A DNA stretch of 64,000 nucleotides, from NCBI RefSeq assembly GCF_021432085.1, contig NZ_CP090366.1, positions 1,736,001 through 1,800,000 of the forward strand, in the 5' to 3' direction. The DNA comes from Stutzerimonas kunmingensis (GTDB taxonomy: Bacteria; Pseudomonadota; Gammaproteobacteria; Pseudomonadales; Pseudomonadaceae). The first letter of the stretch is position 1; each line of letters opens with the position of its first letter. The notes beneath the pieces were generated by a model, which searched no databases, was not told the DNA's origin, and saw only the letters and a list, made by a program, of their open reading frames with translations. Both the position numbers and the translations under genes were made by a program. Positions 44,432 through 51,970 of this stretch are shown here, in pieces.

Positions 44432-44905
44432 ATGACAACTAAACAACACGTCCAACAGCCGATGGTCTTCTCTCCTGAAGTATTGGCAGAACGTCAGGCT
44501 AAAGCAATCGAACGCTACAAAGGTTCTCACGCAGCCTGCCAGCAGGTAGATGAGCCAATCCTGATTCGATACACAGAAAAAGTTATTGATCTTATTTCTC
44601 AAGGTTACACATTCAACACCAAGCTTCCTTGCCGTTCTGGCCCTAATATCTATGCGGCTTATTTTACAAAGCCAGCAGCTATGCAAGAACAAGAGATTGA
44701 AGCCATCAAGCTTGAAGTAGAAGAAAAATACAAAGCTGAGATTGAAGCTTTCAACGCTGAGCAAGAGTCCATCCTTGCAGAGCAGTTGTATCAGGCTCAA
44801 GTGGCTAAAGAGCGAAAGGCAGCTGAAGAGAAAGAGCACAAGGCTCGGGAGGCTGCCAAGAAGGAAGCCGCTGACTACTTCGCTTCCATTAAGGAGGGCA
44901 AATAA
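44432..44905 (+). CDS. Unknown protein, first gene of the tape measure operon
   Basis: 157 residues, RBS AGAGGAA. The N-terminal half (AIERYKGSHAACQQVDEPIL, ISQGYTFNTKLPCRSGPNIY) looks globular; the C-terminal half is a long Glu/Lys/Ala helix (EEKYKAEIEAFNAEQ, KERKAAEEKEHKAREAAKK). In tailed phages the genes just before the tape measure encode tail chaperones, but I see no sequence support for that here. Confidence 0.7.
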   Translation: MTTKQHVQQPMVFSPEVLAERQAKAIERYKGSHAACQQVDEPILIRYTEKVIDLISQGYTFNTKLPCRSGPNIYAAYFTKPAAMQEQEIEAIKLEVEEKYKAEIEAFNAEQESILAEQLYQAQVAKERKAAEEKEHKAREAAKKEAADYFASIKEGK

Positions 44906-44906
44906 T

Positions 44907-45194
44907 ATGCCTCTGAACATCAAAGCATTTGAACGCGCTATGAAACGAGCAGCAGAAGAAAAGAAAAAAGCTTCTTTGTCCGCTCCTGCTCCGGCTCCTG
45001 TAGCTGCTAAAGCTCCTATAGCTCCCAAGAAAGAAGAGCCTGCTCTGAAGAGCAATTTGACGGAAGAGGAAATCCAATATTATTGCAACCTCATCCACGA
45101 GGCTAACGCCCGCTCTCCAAGTCATCCCAACAACACAACCAATCGCATCATTCGGGAAAGGTTGGAAGCAATGGGCCTTCAGCCTAACGACTAA
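44907..45194 (+). CDS. Unknown small protein, second gene of the tape measure operon
   Basis: 95 residues, ATG at 44907 one base after the previous stop, with AAGGAGG 11 bases upstream inside that gene. A basic N-terminal helix, a Pro/Ala-rich linker (SAPAPAPVAAKAPIAPKK) and a C-terminal domain (EEEIQYYCNLIHEANARS). Not recognised. Confidence 0.7.
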   Translation: MPLNIKAFERAMKRAAEEKKKASLSAPAPAPVAAKAPIAPKKEEPALKSNLTEEEIQYYCNLIHEANARSPSHPNNTTNRIIRERLEAMGLQPND

Positions 45195-45241
45195 CAAGGA
45201 CAGGGGGCGCAATGCCCCCTTCTTTTCAAAGGAAAGAAACA

Positions 45242-45634
45242 ATGATCTACAGCGTTTTAACAATCTCCCCTCTGCCTTTCAGCTCTCCTCACGAAGTGAA
45301 GACAACGGTTAGCGAGTATCTGAAAAGCATCTCAAGCATCAAGGGCAGTCAATGGCAATTGAATGACAGGACAGGCAAACAAAGCGTCATAGTTGCTGTT
45401 GATGCTGGCTCCCTTCCATTCAATGAGAACGACTTATTCAGGAACACTCGATCAGGCACCGTCTGTATCTGCTCTATCCCGCCTATCAATGATAAATGGC
45501 AGTTTGATAATTTCCTGAGCACATACGGCACACACTTCCTACAAGACTACATTTCCCTTCTGCCCGATCTTCCGGGCTATCCAAGCATCCCCCCTCTTCA
45601 GGGCGGATTCTGGAACAACACAAACAAAGGATAA
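45242..45634 (+). CDS. Unknown protein, third gene of the tape measure operon
   Basis: 130 residues from the ATG at 45242, with AAGGAAAG before it. No membrane segment, no repeats; IYSVLTISPLPFSSPHEVKT and a Trp/Tyr/Pro-rich C-terminus (LLPDLPGYPSIPPLQGGFW). It ends six bases before the tape measure gene. Not recognised. Confidence 0.68.
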   Translation: MIYSVLTISPLPFSSPHEVKTTVSEYLKSISSIKGSQWQLNDRTGKQSVIVAVDAGSLPFNENDLFRNTRSGTVCICSIPPINDKWQFDNFLSTYGTHFLQDYISLLPDLPGYPSIPPLQGGFWNNTNKG

Positions 45635-45640
45635 GATATT

Positions 45641-47368
45641 ATGGCTCGTCCAGTTTCATCGTTCTATGCCCAGATCGGCATACAAACACGGCTCCAAGAT
45701 TTACGAAGAGTAGATAGATACCTAAAACTCCTCGAAGGCAAGGTAAGGAAGACAACAGCAGCTCTTCAGAAGGACTTTAGTAAAACTCTTGTTCTCCCAA
45801 CATTGAAGATCAAGAAAGTTCAGATTGACAACACCCTGAACGCTCAACGTTCCATTCAAACTGATCTGAATAGGATTGGTCGCCTTACAGAATTGCGTAT
45901 TGGCAGTGTGAAGCTTGATGAAGCTCGCATCACGCGGCAGATTCAAAATCTTTTCACTCGTGCATCATCCGCAGCGCGTTTGAATCTTCGTACTATACAA
46001 GGTAGCTCCGGGGGAGCCTCGCTTCACTATCCAACATACGCTCCACGCCTCCCCCATATGCCTAATACACAAAGTCTTGGGCAATATGCCGGTGCAGCAG
46101 GCTTCGGAGGTGGTATCGGAGCAAGTCTCCCTATGATGGGTGGTCCCGTTGGTCTTGCTGTAGCTGGTGTGACAGCAGGTGGTTATATGGCCTATTCCAA
46201 GGTATCTCAGCTTAAGCAGTCTCAAACGGATGTAGAGGCGCAGCGCGTAAAGCTCGATGTGGCTTCAGGCTATAAAGATCGAAAGGACATCGACAGACAG
46301 AACGAAGAGTTTTTCAGCCTCGCTAATATGACTGGTAGCGATGCAATGTCCCTGGTCGATAGCTATAGCCAGATGATGAAGACGCTACAAGCCATCGGCC
46401 TGTCATCAGAGAAAAGTTTTGACCTCTACAAAAATATGTCTCTGTTTGCCAAGTCCACTGGTGCTGATAGTCAGCAGATGAGTCGAGCCGGCTATGCAAT
46501 CGGTCAAATCTACGGGAAGGGTTTCGTCAGTCGGGAAGAGCTACAGCTTCAGCTGGCCGATGCCCTGCCGAGTTTCAGGCGTTATCTGATGGACGTATAC
46601 GCCAAGGAGACAGGCAACAGCAGCTTCGAAAGCTTCGACAAGGCGCTAACAGATAAGAAGATCACCACTCAGATGCTTGAACAAGCTTTCAGGGAAGCCG
46701 CTAAGTCTGGGATGCCCAACGTCCAGCAATATGCCAACACAGCGCAAGGGATGGAGAACCAATACGCCAACCAAGTGCTGCAAGAACAGATGCGCAGGAC
46801 GCTCGAAGAAGATGGTGTTGTTCCAGCAGCTAAGGAGTTCACTACAGCTCTCGGAGAACTTCACAAGGCCACTATGCCATTGCGTGACAGCTTCTATTCG
46901 CTCGCAGCAAGCTCAACATCCACAGCAGCCAAGCTAATCAACATCGTGTCTGAGAGGCTTACAGTGGCTCCCGCTATGCACGGCAAAGCATCCCCTGAGC
47001 AGATGGATACCAGCGTGTACAGCAGCGCACAGGGACGGGGTTTGCTATCAGTGCCCAGCGTCGAACGTCTCAAACAGTCCAAGCCTGCCACTGGTCCCAT
47101 CCTCCCTATCCCTGTATCAAAGAAAGAATGGCAGCTCGCCGCTGAAGGTTACGCAAGCCCTGAAGCTCTACTTGAGCAGATGAGCACAACGAACAACATC
47201 AGCATGCAGGCAAGCATGACTATCAGCGCCGGCGGGATCGTCGTTAACACACAAGCGACAGATGCCGAGCAGCTTGCTCAAGAGCTTGAACCACACATTC
47301 GGCAGCAGTTTGATAATTCTCTACAAGGGTTGCTGACAGAAACGGACATTGCATTCGGCTCTAAATAA
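45641..47368 (+). CDS. Phage tail tape measure protein
   Basis: 575 residues. The tape-measure N-terminal domain pattern is clear: MSRAGYAIGQIYGKGFVSRE then ELQLQLADALPSFRRYL, where relatives have ..GKVSGEELRGQLAEALPGA... Upstream are helical segments and a Gly/Ala-rich hydrophobic stretch (GGGIGASLPMMGGPVGLAVAG); downstream a low-complexity tail. Tape measures set tail length and sit inside the tail tube. By the usual 0.15 nm per residue, this one would give a tail of about 85 nm. No tube, tip, baseplate or capsid gene accompanies it. The family call is good; the role in this element is open. Confidence 0.85.
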   Translation: MARPVSSFYAQIGIQTRLQDLRRVDRYLKLLEGKVRKTTAALQKDFSKTLVLPTLKIKKVQIDNTLNAQRSIQTDLNRIGRLTELRIGSVKLDEARITRQIQNLFTRASSAARLNLRTIQGSSGGASLHYPTYAPRLPHMPNTQSLGQYAGAAGFGGGIGASLPMMGGPVGLAVAGVTAGGYMAYSKVSQLKQSQTDVEAQRVKLDVASGYKDRKDIDRQNEEFFSLANMTGSDAMSLVDSYSQMMKTLQAIGLSSEKSFDLYKNMSLFAKSTGADSQQMSRAGYAIGQIYGKGFVSREELQLQLADALPSFRRYLMDVYAKETGNSSFESFDKALTDKKITTQMLEQAFREAAKSGMPNVQQYANTAQGMENQYANQVLQEQMRRTLEEDGVVPAAKEFTTALGELHKATMPLRDSFYSLAASSTSTAAKLINIVSERLTVAPAMHGKASPEQMDTSVYSSAQGRGLLSVPSVERLKQSKPATGPILPIPVSKKEWQLAAEGYASPEALLEQMSTTNNISMQASMTISAGGIVVNTQATDAEQLAQELEPHIRQQFDNSLQGLLTETDIAFGSK

Positions 47369-47369
47369 G

Positions 47370-47597
47370 TAGCACGCCACATACGTGCTATAAACCCCAG
47401 TAAACATTCAAAGTTGTATTTAAAAGGCAGGGATAAACATTCTCTGCCTTCCCCGGCTATACCTCATAGCTCCGCTGCAGCCCTGATGTTACTTAATAAC
47501 ATTCAATATTGTGTTAAGCCTATTTCATCGCTTAAACGCGATGTTCTGCTAAACATTTTCAATTCAAGAATATATATCCCTAATAAAGGAGAGATAA
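47370..47597. other. Noncoding gap with three perfect hairpins
   Basis: TAGCAC/GTGCTA (47370, 47385), AAGGCAG/CTGCCTT (47424, 47444; extendable to ten pairs with one G-U) and CATCGC-TTAAAC-GCGATG. The first two follow the tape measure stop and may end its transcript, though a T-tract is lacking. Confidence 0.45.
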
Positions 47598-47852
47598 TTG
47601 ATTAATTTAACTAATAGCCTTCAAATTCTCACCCTCTTCGTGATGTCTGCCGTCTTGCTGGTGATCTGGTCTTTGCCATCTGCTGCTGACCTACAGGCCA
47701 CCAATAGCCGTGTATCCCAGATCGAGGACAGAGTGACCAACCACCTCAGTTACAACGAAGGACGACACAACGCCCTGGACGCACGAGTGACGGAACGTCT
47801 GAACAAGATTGATCGCCGTGTGCAGATGCTGGAATTGAAGGCGGGACGCTAG
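47598..47852 (+). CDS. Small membrane protein with coiled-coil tail
   Basis: 84 residues from a TTG start chosen for its AAAGGAGAG site. One N-terminal membrane helix (ILTLFVMSAVLLVIWSLP) and a heptad-rich rest (ATNSRVSQIEDRVTNHLSYN, DARVTERLNKIDRRVQML). Several phages carry proteins of this plan (Mu-like DUF2730 among them), and holin/spanin-type roles are possible, but no lysis enzyme is nearby. Confidence 0.65.
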   Translation: MINLTNSLQILTLFVMSAVLLVIWSLPSAADLQATNSRVSQIEDRVTNHLSYNEGRHNALDARVTERLNKIDRRVQMLELKAGR

Positions 47853-47860
47853 GGAATCGA

Positions 47861-47986
47861 CCTATCGTTTAGGTCTACTCAAATGGAAGGTGCACACGAA
47901 TGATAGACCGCCTATCACTCATCCTATTGCGCATAGCTAAATGGTAGATTATCCTTCACCTATCGAAAGCAAAGACAAACGATAGG
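47861..47986. repeat. Candidate resolution (res) site: array of CTATC/GATAG half-sites
   Basis: CCTATCGTTT (47861-47870) and AAACGATAGG (47977-47986) are perfect inverted 10-mers bounding the gap before the recombinase gene. Between them lie TGATAG (47901), CCTATCA (47911) and CCTATCGAAA (47959). Such arrays of recombinase half-sites are typical upstream of resolvase genes. Confidence 0.5.
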
Positions 47987-47993
47987 AGGCCAC

Positions 47994-48608
47994 ATGAACA
48001 CTCATCTGTATCTGAGAGCATCGACCAAGGATCAGGACGCCGGGCGAGCTTTGGCCTCCCTTCAGCAGTTCGCCAGTAAACACGGGCTGACTGTCATAGG
48101 CACATACGCTGAGAACATCAGTGGCACTAAGCTGGATCGTCCACAACTGAATGCGTTGCTCGACGCTGCCAAGCCGGGGGATTGCCTTCTGGTGGAATCG
48201 GTAGATCGCCTCTCTCGTCTGTCACAAGACGACTGGAAGAATCTTAAGCACGTCATTGAGAGCAAGGGTCTGAAGCTGGTGGTGGCTGACCTTCCTACAA
48301 GTCACCAGCTCGTCGATGACAAGGGGATCACTGGCCAGATCATGCAGGTTATCAATTCAATGCTGATTGACCTGATGGCTACGATGGCCCGCCTTGACCA
48401 AGAGAAGCGTGTTGAACGTATCCGGCAGGGTTTGGAGAACAAGAAGGCACGTGGCGAGAAGGTAGGTGGTAAGGCACGCAACGAACAGAAGTGGGCAGAG
48501 ATTCGCAAGCTTCTAGGAAATCCCAGCCTGACAATGGATCAAGTGGCAAAGCTTGCTGGTGTTGGTGTCGCTACAGTCTACAGGGTCAAAGCTGCTTCGG
48601 CCTGCTGA
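47994..48608 (+). CDS. Small serine recombinase (resolvase/invertase family)
   Basis: 204 residues, ATG preceded by TAGGAGG. Catalytic serine in YLRASTKDQDAG; LLVESVDRLSRLSQDDWKNL and the arm helix IDLMATMARLDQEKRVERI follow. The C-terminal HTH is TMDQVAKLAGVGVATVYRVK. It most likely resolves multimers of a circular form of the element at the half-site array just upstream. An invertase role is the alternative. Confidence 0.9.
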   Translation: MNTHLYLRASTKDQDAGRALASLQQFASKHGLTVIGTYAENISGTKLDRPQLNALLDAAKPGDCLLVESVDRLSRLSQDDWKNLKHVIESKGLKLVVADLPTSHQLVDDKGITGQIMQVINSMLIDLMATMARLDQEKRVERIRQGLENKKARGEKVGGKARNEQKWAEIRKLLGNPSLTMDQVAKLAGVGVATVYRVKAASAC

Positions 48609-48630
48609 ACACCTTCTGTTTCCCCCTCTC

Positions 48631-48656
48631 AGCCCTGCTACATGGCGGGGCTTTCT
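48631..48656 (+). terminator. Terminator after the resolvase gene
   Basis: AGCCCTGC/GCGGGGCT (48631, 48645) forms an 8-bp stem with one G-U pair, followed by TTCT. Confidence 0.6.
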
Positions 48657-48971
48657 GCTATCCCTCAAATCCCTTCAGGAATGCCCCTTAGAGCGTCGCT
48701 GAGCACGCTAGAACGTGCGTTCTCTTCGTTTCCTTTGCGTGTTATGTCTTGGCTCAAACGCGCAACAGCGCTCACTGTAGCCCTACGCCCAATATTTTAA
48801 ATTCGTGTAACTGGTCAAAAAGTGATCAGCGGGCGCGAGTTAAGCCGGGTCACACCCGAGCGGGGAATTTCAGCAAACGTTCTGCATATAGGAGAGGAGA
48901 CAGGGGATGTGATATTTGCTAAGGAGAATCCCCCCACACCTGTGCAAAGTATGGGGGCTTTCTGACGGGGG
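48657..48971. other. Noncoding right arm of the element, hairpin-rich
   Basis: Perfect stems GCACG/CGTGC (around 48699), TTGCG/CGCAA (around 48735) and CGGGT/ACCCG (around 48857). A strong terminator, CCCCC..GGGGG with inner CACA..TGTG (48930-48957), then faces the minus-strand cargo gene. No protein-coding frame with a ribosome site was found. Confidence 0.4.
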
Positions 48972-49463
48972 TTAGTTGAGCTTGCAAGCTTCCATGAAGC
49001 GAGTCGTTTCTCTGGTGGAGCCTGCTACAGATGCGGAAGCCGACCATTTGCTGTCGATTTCAGGAAACGAAGTGCCCACGAGAATCTTCGACTGTGCAGC
49101 TTGAATCTGCTTCAACACCTTTAACGTCAAATCTCGGTCATAGCTGATGACTTGGTTGAATTTGGCATTACGATTCGCGTAAACCGCCCTCATCTTTATT
49201 GGCGGGTTCTGGTCAACCTTAATCAGCAGTTCCGCCTTGAGTAGGGACGATTGTGCAGGCGCTTCGCCTTCTTCGAGCAGTGCGGCAGATAGCTTGCCTT
49301 CGCTGCAATCAAAAGCCAGCGCATGGCTGGGGCCAATTTCCCCGATAAGCAGTCCAACCTTCTGATCAGAGAAAATATCGTCGTCGATCTTTGTAAGCCA
49401 ATTGGCGTTTGCCGTGGTGGCCATTGCAAGACCCATCATCAGCAGGAGAGGTTTGACGCGCAT
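48972..49463 (-). CDS. Secreted protein of unknown function, cargo gene at the right end of the element
   Basis: 163 residues from the ATG at 49463 with a signal peptide (VKPLLLMMGLAMATTANA). The mature part has alternating strands and one Cys near each end (FDCSEG, MEACKLN), which may pair. It reads against the rest of the element and ends at the inferred right junction, the usual place for accessory cargo. I do not recognise the family. Its base composition is between that of the element and the host. Confidence 0.7.
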   Translation of the reverse strand: MRVKPLLLMMGLAMATTANANWLTKIDDDIFSDQKVGLLIGEIGPSHALAFDCSEGKLSAALLEEGEAPAQSSLLKAELLIKVDQNPPIKMRAVYANRNAKFNQVISYDRDLTLKVLKQIQAAQSKILVGTSFPEIDSKWSASASVAGSTRETTRFMEACKLN

Positions 49464-49523
49464 ACGGACTTCCTTTTCGTATTCGTGGTGATAGCGCAAA
49501 GGTATCACACGATATTTTCTCTA

Positions 49524-49543
49524 CGCATCATCGCCGCCTAGGT
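49524..49543. repeat. Putative attR half-site (right junction of the element)
   Basis: CGCA (49524-49527), TCAT, then CGCCGCCTAGGT (49532-49543), which is the reverse complement of the left arm at 37213-37224 apart from one base. Joined to the left arm it gives a 12-bp inverted repeat around CATCAT. Confidence 0.5.
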
Positions 49544-49596
49544 GCAGACCAGCCGTAGAAAAGAACGGGCAGGGGAGGGGGTGGTAAAAAAGGTGT

Positions 49597-50088
49597 TCAG
49601 GGATTGAGTGCAAAGTAGCAACACTTCTTGAATTTCGAACCGCTGCCGCATGGGCAGGGATCGTTGCGTCCGGCCTTGAGTGGCACCGTCGGATCGATGA
49701 AATACCATTTTCCGTCGCATTGAACGAAGGCCGAGCGTTCCTGGTGGACATGCTCGCCCGCCTGGTCGTGCCAGCGGGCGGTGAAGGTCACCCGTGCATG
49801 TTCAGGCTTGCCGCCGAGCACTGCACTCTCGTTCACTTCCAGCCCCAACCAGGTGCTGTCCAGGCTCCAGCGGCGCATGCCGTCCATGTCCAGCGCCGTC
49901 TGTTGCACCGGCAGCGTGGTGGCCTGCAGATAGTCGACCAGACCCAGCACGTAGGCGCTATAGCGCGAGCGCATCAGCAGTTCGGCGCTGGGTGCCGGTG
50001 TGCCCGCGTGATAACGGCCACAGCACTGGTCAAGCGTATTGCCGCTGCCGCAAGGGCAGTTAGGCGCGAGGGGGCGCTGTTCGCTCAT
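49597..50088 (-). CDS. YchJ-family SEC-C metal-binding protein
   Basis: 163 residues from the ATG at 50088. Two zinc-type SEC-C knuckles bracket the protein: [17 protein letters not shown] near the N-terminus and [15 protein letters not shown] at the C-terminus. Between them is an NTF2-like core ([18 protein letters not shown]). The function of YchJ proteins is not established. It forms a two-gene operon with the gene upstream (one-base gap). Confidence 0.9.
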   Translation of the reverse strand: MSEQRPLAPNCPCGSGNTLDQCCGRYHAGTPAPSAELLMRSRYSAYVLGLVDYLQATTLPVQQTALDMDGMRRWSLDSTWLGLEVNESAVLGGKPEHARVTFTARWHDQAGEHVHQERSAFVQCDGKWYFIDPTVPLKAGRNDPCPCGSGSKFKKCCYFALNP

Positions 50089-50089
50089 G

Positions 50090-50587
50090 TCACCACCAGT
50101 ACTTTCCGAAGTTTTCCGGGTTGGCCCAGAACCTGGCATTCAGCCAGTCCGGAACCTGCTTGTATTGGAGCAGGTCGTAGGTGAAGAGCGTCAAGGTCTG
50201 TCCGTCGCGCTGGAAGCGCTCGCTGACTTGCAGGGCTAATGCATAGAAGTCTGTGGTCTGCCATTCGGATGCGTCGAGATCCACGAGTACCGCCATACGG
50301 CTGGCATTCAGATTGCGAACGCTGCCGAGCAGCTCCAGGCCGTTACGCTTGGGCATGTGCTCCAGACAGTCGACGAACAGGGCCAAATCGTAGCGCTGAG
50401 AGGCCAGTTGTTCTGATAGCGGCGCGGCATCGGCGCGGTCTAGCTGAAACTCCGGATGACATTCGGCGTAGGCAGCCAGAGCAGGTTGATCACTGCGCCC
50501 CACTTGCAATAGACGGCTTGGGGCATAGTGCTCGAGCATCGCCGCAAGCGCTTGTTGTGGCGTGTGCACTACAGGGTTTTCACTCAA
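50090..50587 (-). CDS. DUF6231-like protein, possible methyltransferase fold
   Basis: 165 residues. [19 protein letters not shown] and [20 protein letters not shown] resemble the first and later motifs of class I methyltransferases, but the glycine-rich SAM loop is poorly formed. It is usually found beside ychJ-like genes in pseudomonads (from memory). Activity unknown. Confidence 0.65.
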   Translation of the reverse strand: MSENPVVHTPQQALAAMLEHYAPSRLLQVGRSDQPALAAYAECHPEFQLDRADAAPLSEQLASQRYDLALFVDCLEHMPKRNGLELLGSVRNLNASRMAVLVDLDASEWQTTDFYALALQVSERFQRDGQTLTLFTYDLLQYKQVPDWLNARFWANPENFGKYWW

Positions 50588-50719
50588 TCGAGAATCCTCG
50601 TTTCAAAGGTGAAGACTAGCGCGGTGCCGTTTGTCGGCCTAGTCTGAAAATAACCGGAGCCGCCCGGATTCCCGTACGTGGCGATTCTGGCTGAATGTCC
50701 ACACTGGAGGTTTTGATCG

Positions 50720-51358
50720 ATGAGTACATTACGGACAGCAGTACCCGTTATTGTCATGACCACGTTCCTGGCTGGTTGTGCAGGCGTGCAGAAACAGGAT
50801 TGGCCGACATGTGCGGCCGTGGGTGGCGTGAGCGGTGCCGCGCTGGGGGCCATCGAGAGCAGCTCCTATGCCGGTTGGGGTGCTCTGATCGGTGGTGGTG
50901 TCGCGGCAGCCTATTGTTGGGCCAACGGCATGGAAGAGGAAACTGTCGCCGTCGTCGAGACGGTCGAGCCGATGCCTCAGTCCGAGCCGGAACCGGAGCC
51001 AGCGGCAGAGCCGGTGCGCGTCGAACTGGACGTCAAGTTCGACTTCGATCGTGATGTGGTCAAGCAGGATAGCTATGGCGACATCCAGAATCTGGCTGAT
51101 TTCATGAAGGAATATGGCCAGACCACGACCGTGCTCGAAGGCCACACCGACTCCGTCGGTACCGATGCCTACAATCAGCGCCTTTCCGAGCGCCGCGCCA
51201 ATGCGGTTCGTCAGGTGCTGGTCGACCAGTATGGCGTCGAGGGTGATCGGGTGAATGCAGTTGGCTACGGCGAATCGCGCCCGGTCGCCGATAACGCAAC
51301 CGAAGAGGGCCGCGCTATCAACCGTCGCGTAGAGGCTGAGGTCGAAGCACGCCCTTGA
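50720..51358 (+). CDS. OmpA-family lipoprotein
   Basis: 212 residues. Signal with lipobox (TFLAGC, Cys20), a Gly/Ala-rich hydrophobic segment (GGVSGAALGAIESSSYAGWG), a Glu/Pro linker and the OmpA C-terminal domain. The peptidoglycan-binding signature is TVLEGHTDSVGTDAYNQRLSE with RRANAVRQVL. It anchors the outer membrane to peptidoglycan. A clear terminator follows. Confidence 0.9.
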   Translation: MSTLRTAVPVIVMTTFLAGCAGVQKQDWPTCAAVGGVSGAALGAIESSSYAGWGALIGGGVAAAYCWANGMEEETVAVVETVEPMPQSEPEPEPAAEPVRVELDVKFDFDRDVVKQDSYGDIQNLADFMKEYGQTTTVLEGHTDSVGTDAYNQRLSERRANAVRQVLVDQYGVEGDRVNAVGYGESRPVADNATEEGRAINRRVEAEVEARP

Positions 51359-51380
51359 GTCGAATGCGGTAACAGATCCA

Positions 51381-51408
51381 GCCGGGCCCACAGTGCCCGG
51401 CTTTTTTA
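51381..51408. terminator. Bidirectional terminator between the OmpA-like and CopD genes
   Basis: AGCCGGGC/GCCCGGCT 8-bp stem, loop CACAGT-like, then T6; between convergent genes. Confidence 0.88.
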
Positions 51409-51418
51409 TTTACGGCTG

Positions 51419-51883
51419 TCAGAACGACGGCCGTGCGCTGGCTAGCGCGATCACCAGCAGGCCGAGCAGGAGGTTGATACCCACCAGTCGGCGAATCTGC
51501 CCGAGCACCGCACCAGCGTCCGGCCACCGCTCGGCCTCGACCGCGCGCTTGAGGACCGGCAACTGCAGTAACTGAATACGCAGAAACAGCGCCAGCATCA
51601 CCAGATACAGACCGGCCATGATGTGAACGTAGCGCGGTGCGCTTTCCAGCGGGCCGAAACGCATGTGCCACATGCCGATGCCGCTTAGCGGCAATACCAG
51701 CACCGCCACCCAGACCCAGATGAAAAAACGTCGGAACACATCTGCCCATAAGGTCAACCGCTCCGGTGCCTGCAGCACCGCCACCGCCGCCGGGCGCAGC
51801 ACCATCCAGGCGAAAAACATTCCGCCCACCCAGACCGTCGCGGCGAGTACATGCAGGGTGTAAAGCAGAGCAAATGACGTCAT
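51419..51883 (-). CDS. CopD-family membrane protein
   Basis: 154 residues, four membrane helices. LYTLHVLAATVWVGGMFFAW, with its His and Trp, is the family motif, and conserved histidines recur in GIGMWHMRFG and YVHIMAGLY. Related proteins take part in copper or heme-linked membrane processes. Divergent from dinG. Confidence 0.82.
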   Translation of the reverse strand: MTSFALLYTLHVLAATVWVGGMFFAWMVLRPAAVAVLQAPERLTLWADVFRRFFIWVWVAVLVLPLSGIGMWHMRFGPLESAPRYVHIMAGLYLVMLALFLRIQLLQLPVLKRAVEAERWPDAGAVLGQIRRLVGINLLLGLLVIALASARPSF

Positions 51884-51944
51884 GGGGCAAATCTCCGGTG
51901 GCGGCAGGGCGAACGCGCGCTATCATAGCCGCCCCATTGAAGTA

Positions 51945-51960
51945 CTGAAAATATATACAG
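51945..51960 (+). promoter_or_regulatory. LexA (SOS) box upstream of dinG
   Basis: CTGAAAATATATACAG is a near-ideal CTG-N10-CAG site, ending ten bases before the dinG start codon. Confidence 0.9.
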
Positions 51961-51970
51961 CTCCGCGCCC

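Larger units (their letters stand above)
37225..49527. mobile_element. Integrative element of about 12.3 kb with serine integrase and phage tape measure gene
   Basis: GC content drops sharply from the flanks, many genes are short and phage-like, and a large serine integrase opens the segment just after fpr. A small serine recombinase stands near the right end and a secreted cargo-type gene closes it. Excision between the CGCA repeats would remove 37223/37227 to 49523/49527 and restore a near-perfect palindrome in the fpr-ychJ gap. An IS of 1.62 kb sits inside, so the ancestral element was about 10.7 kb. It has no recognisable terminase, portal, capsid, relaxase or lysis gene. Ends are inferred, not proven. 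Confidence 0.65.

Noticed and set aside
37225-49527. Element as a filamentous-phage (inovirus) island
   Set aside because: Size fits, but there is no Zot/pI-type ATPase and no coat-protein array, and a tape measure gene is a tailed-phage trait.
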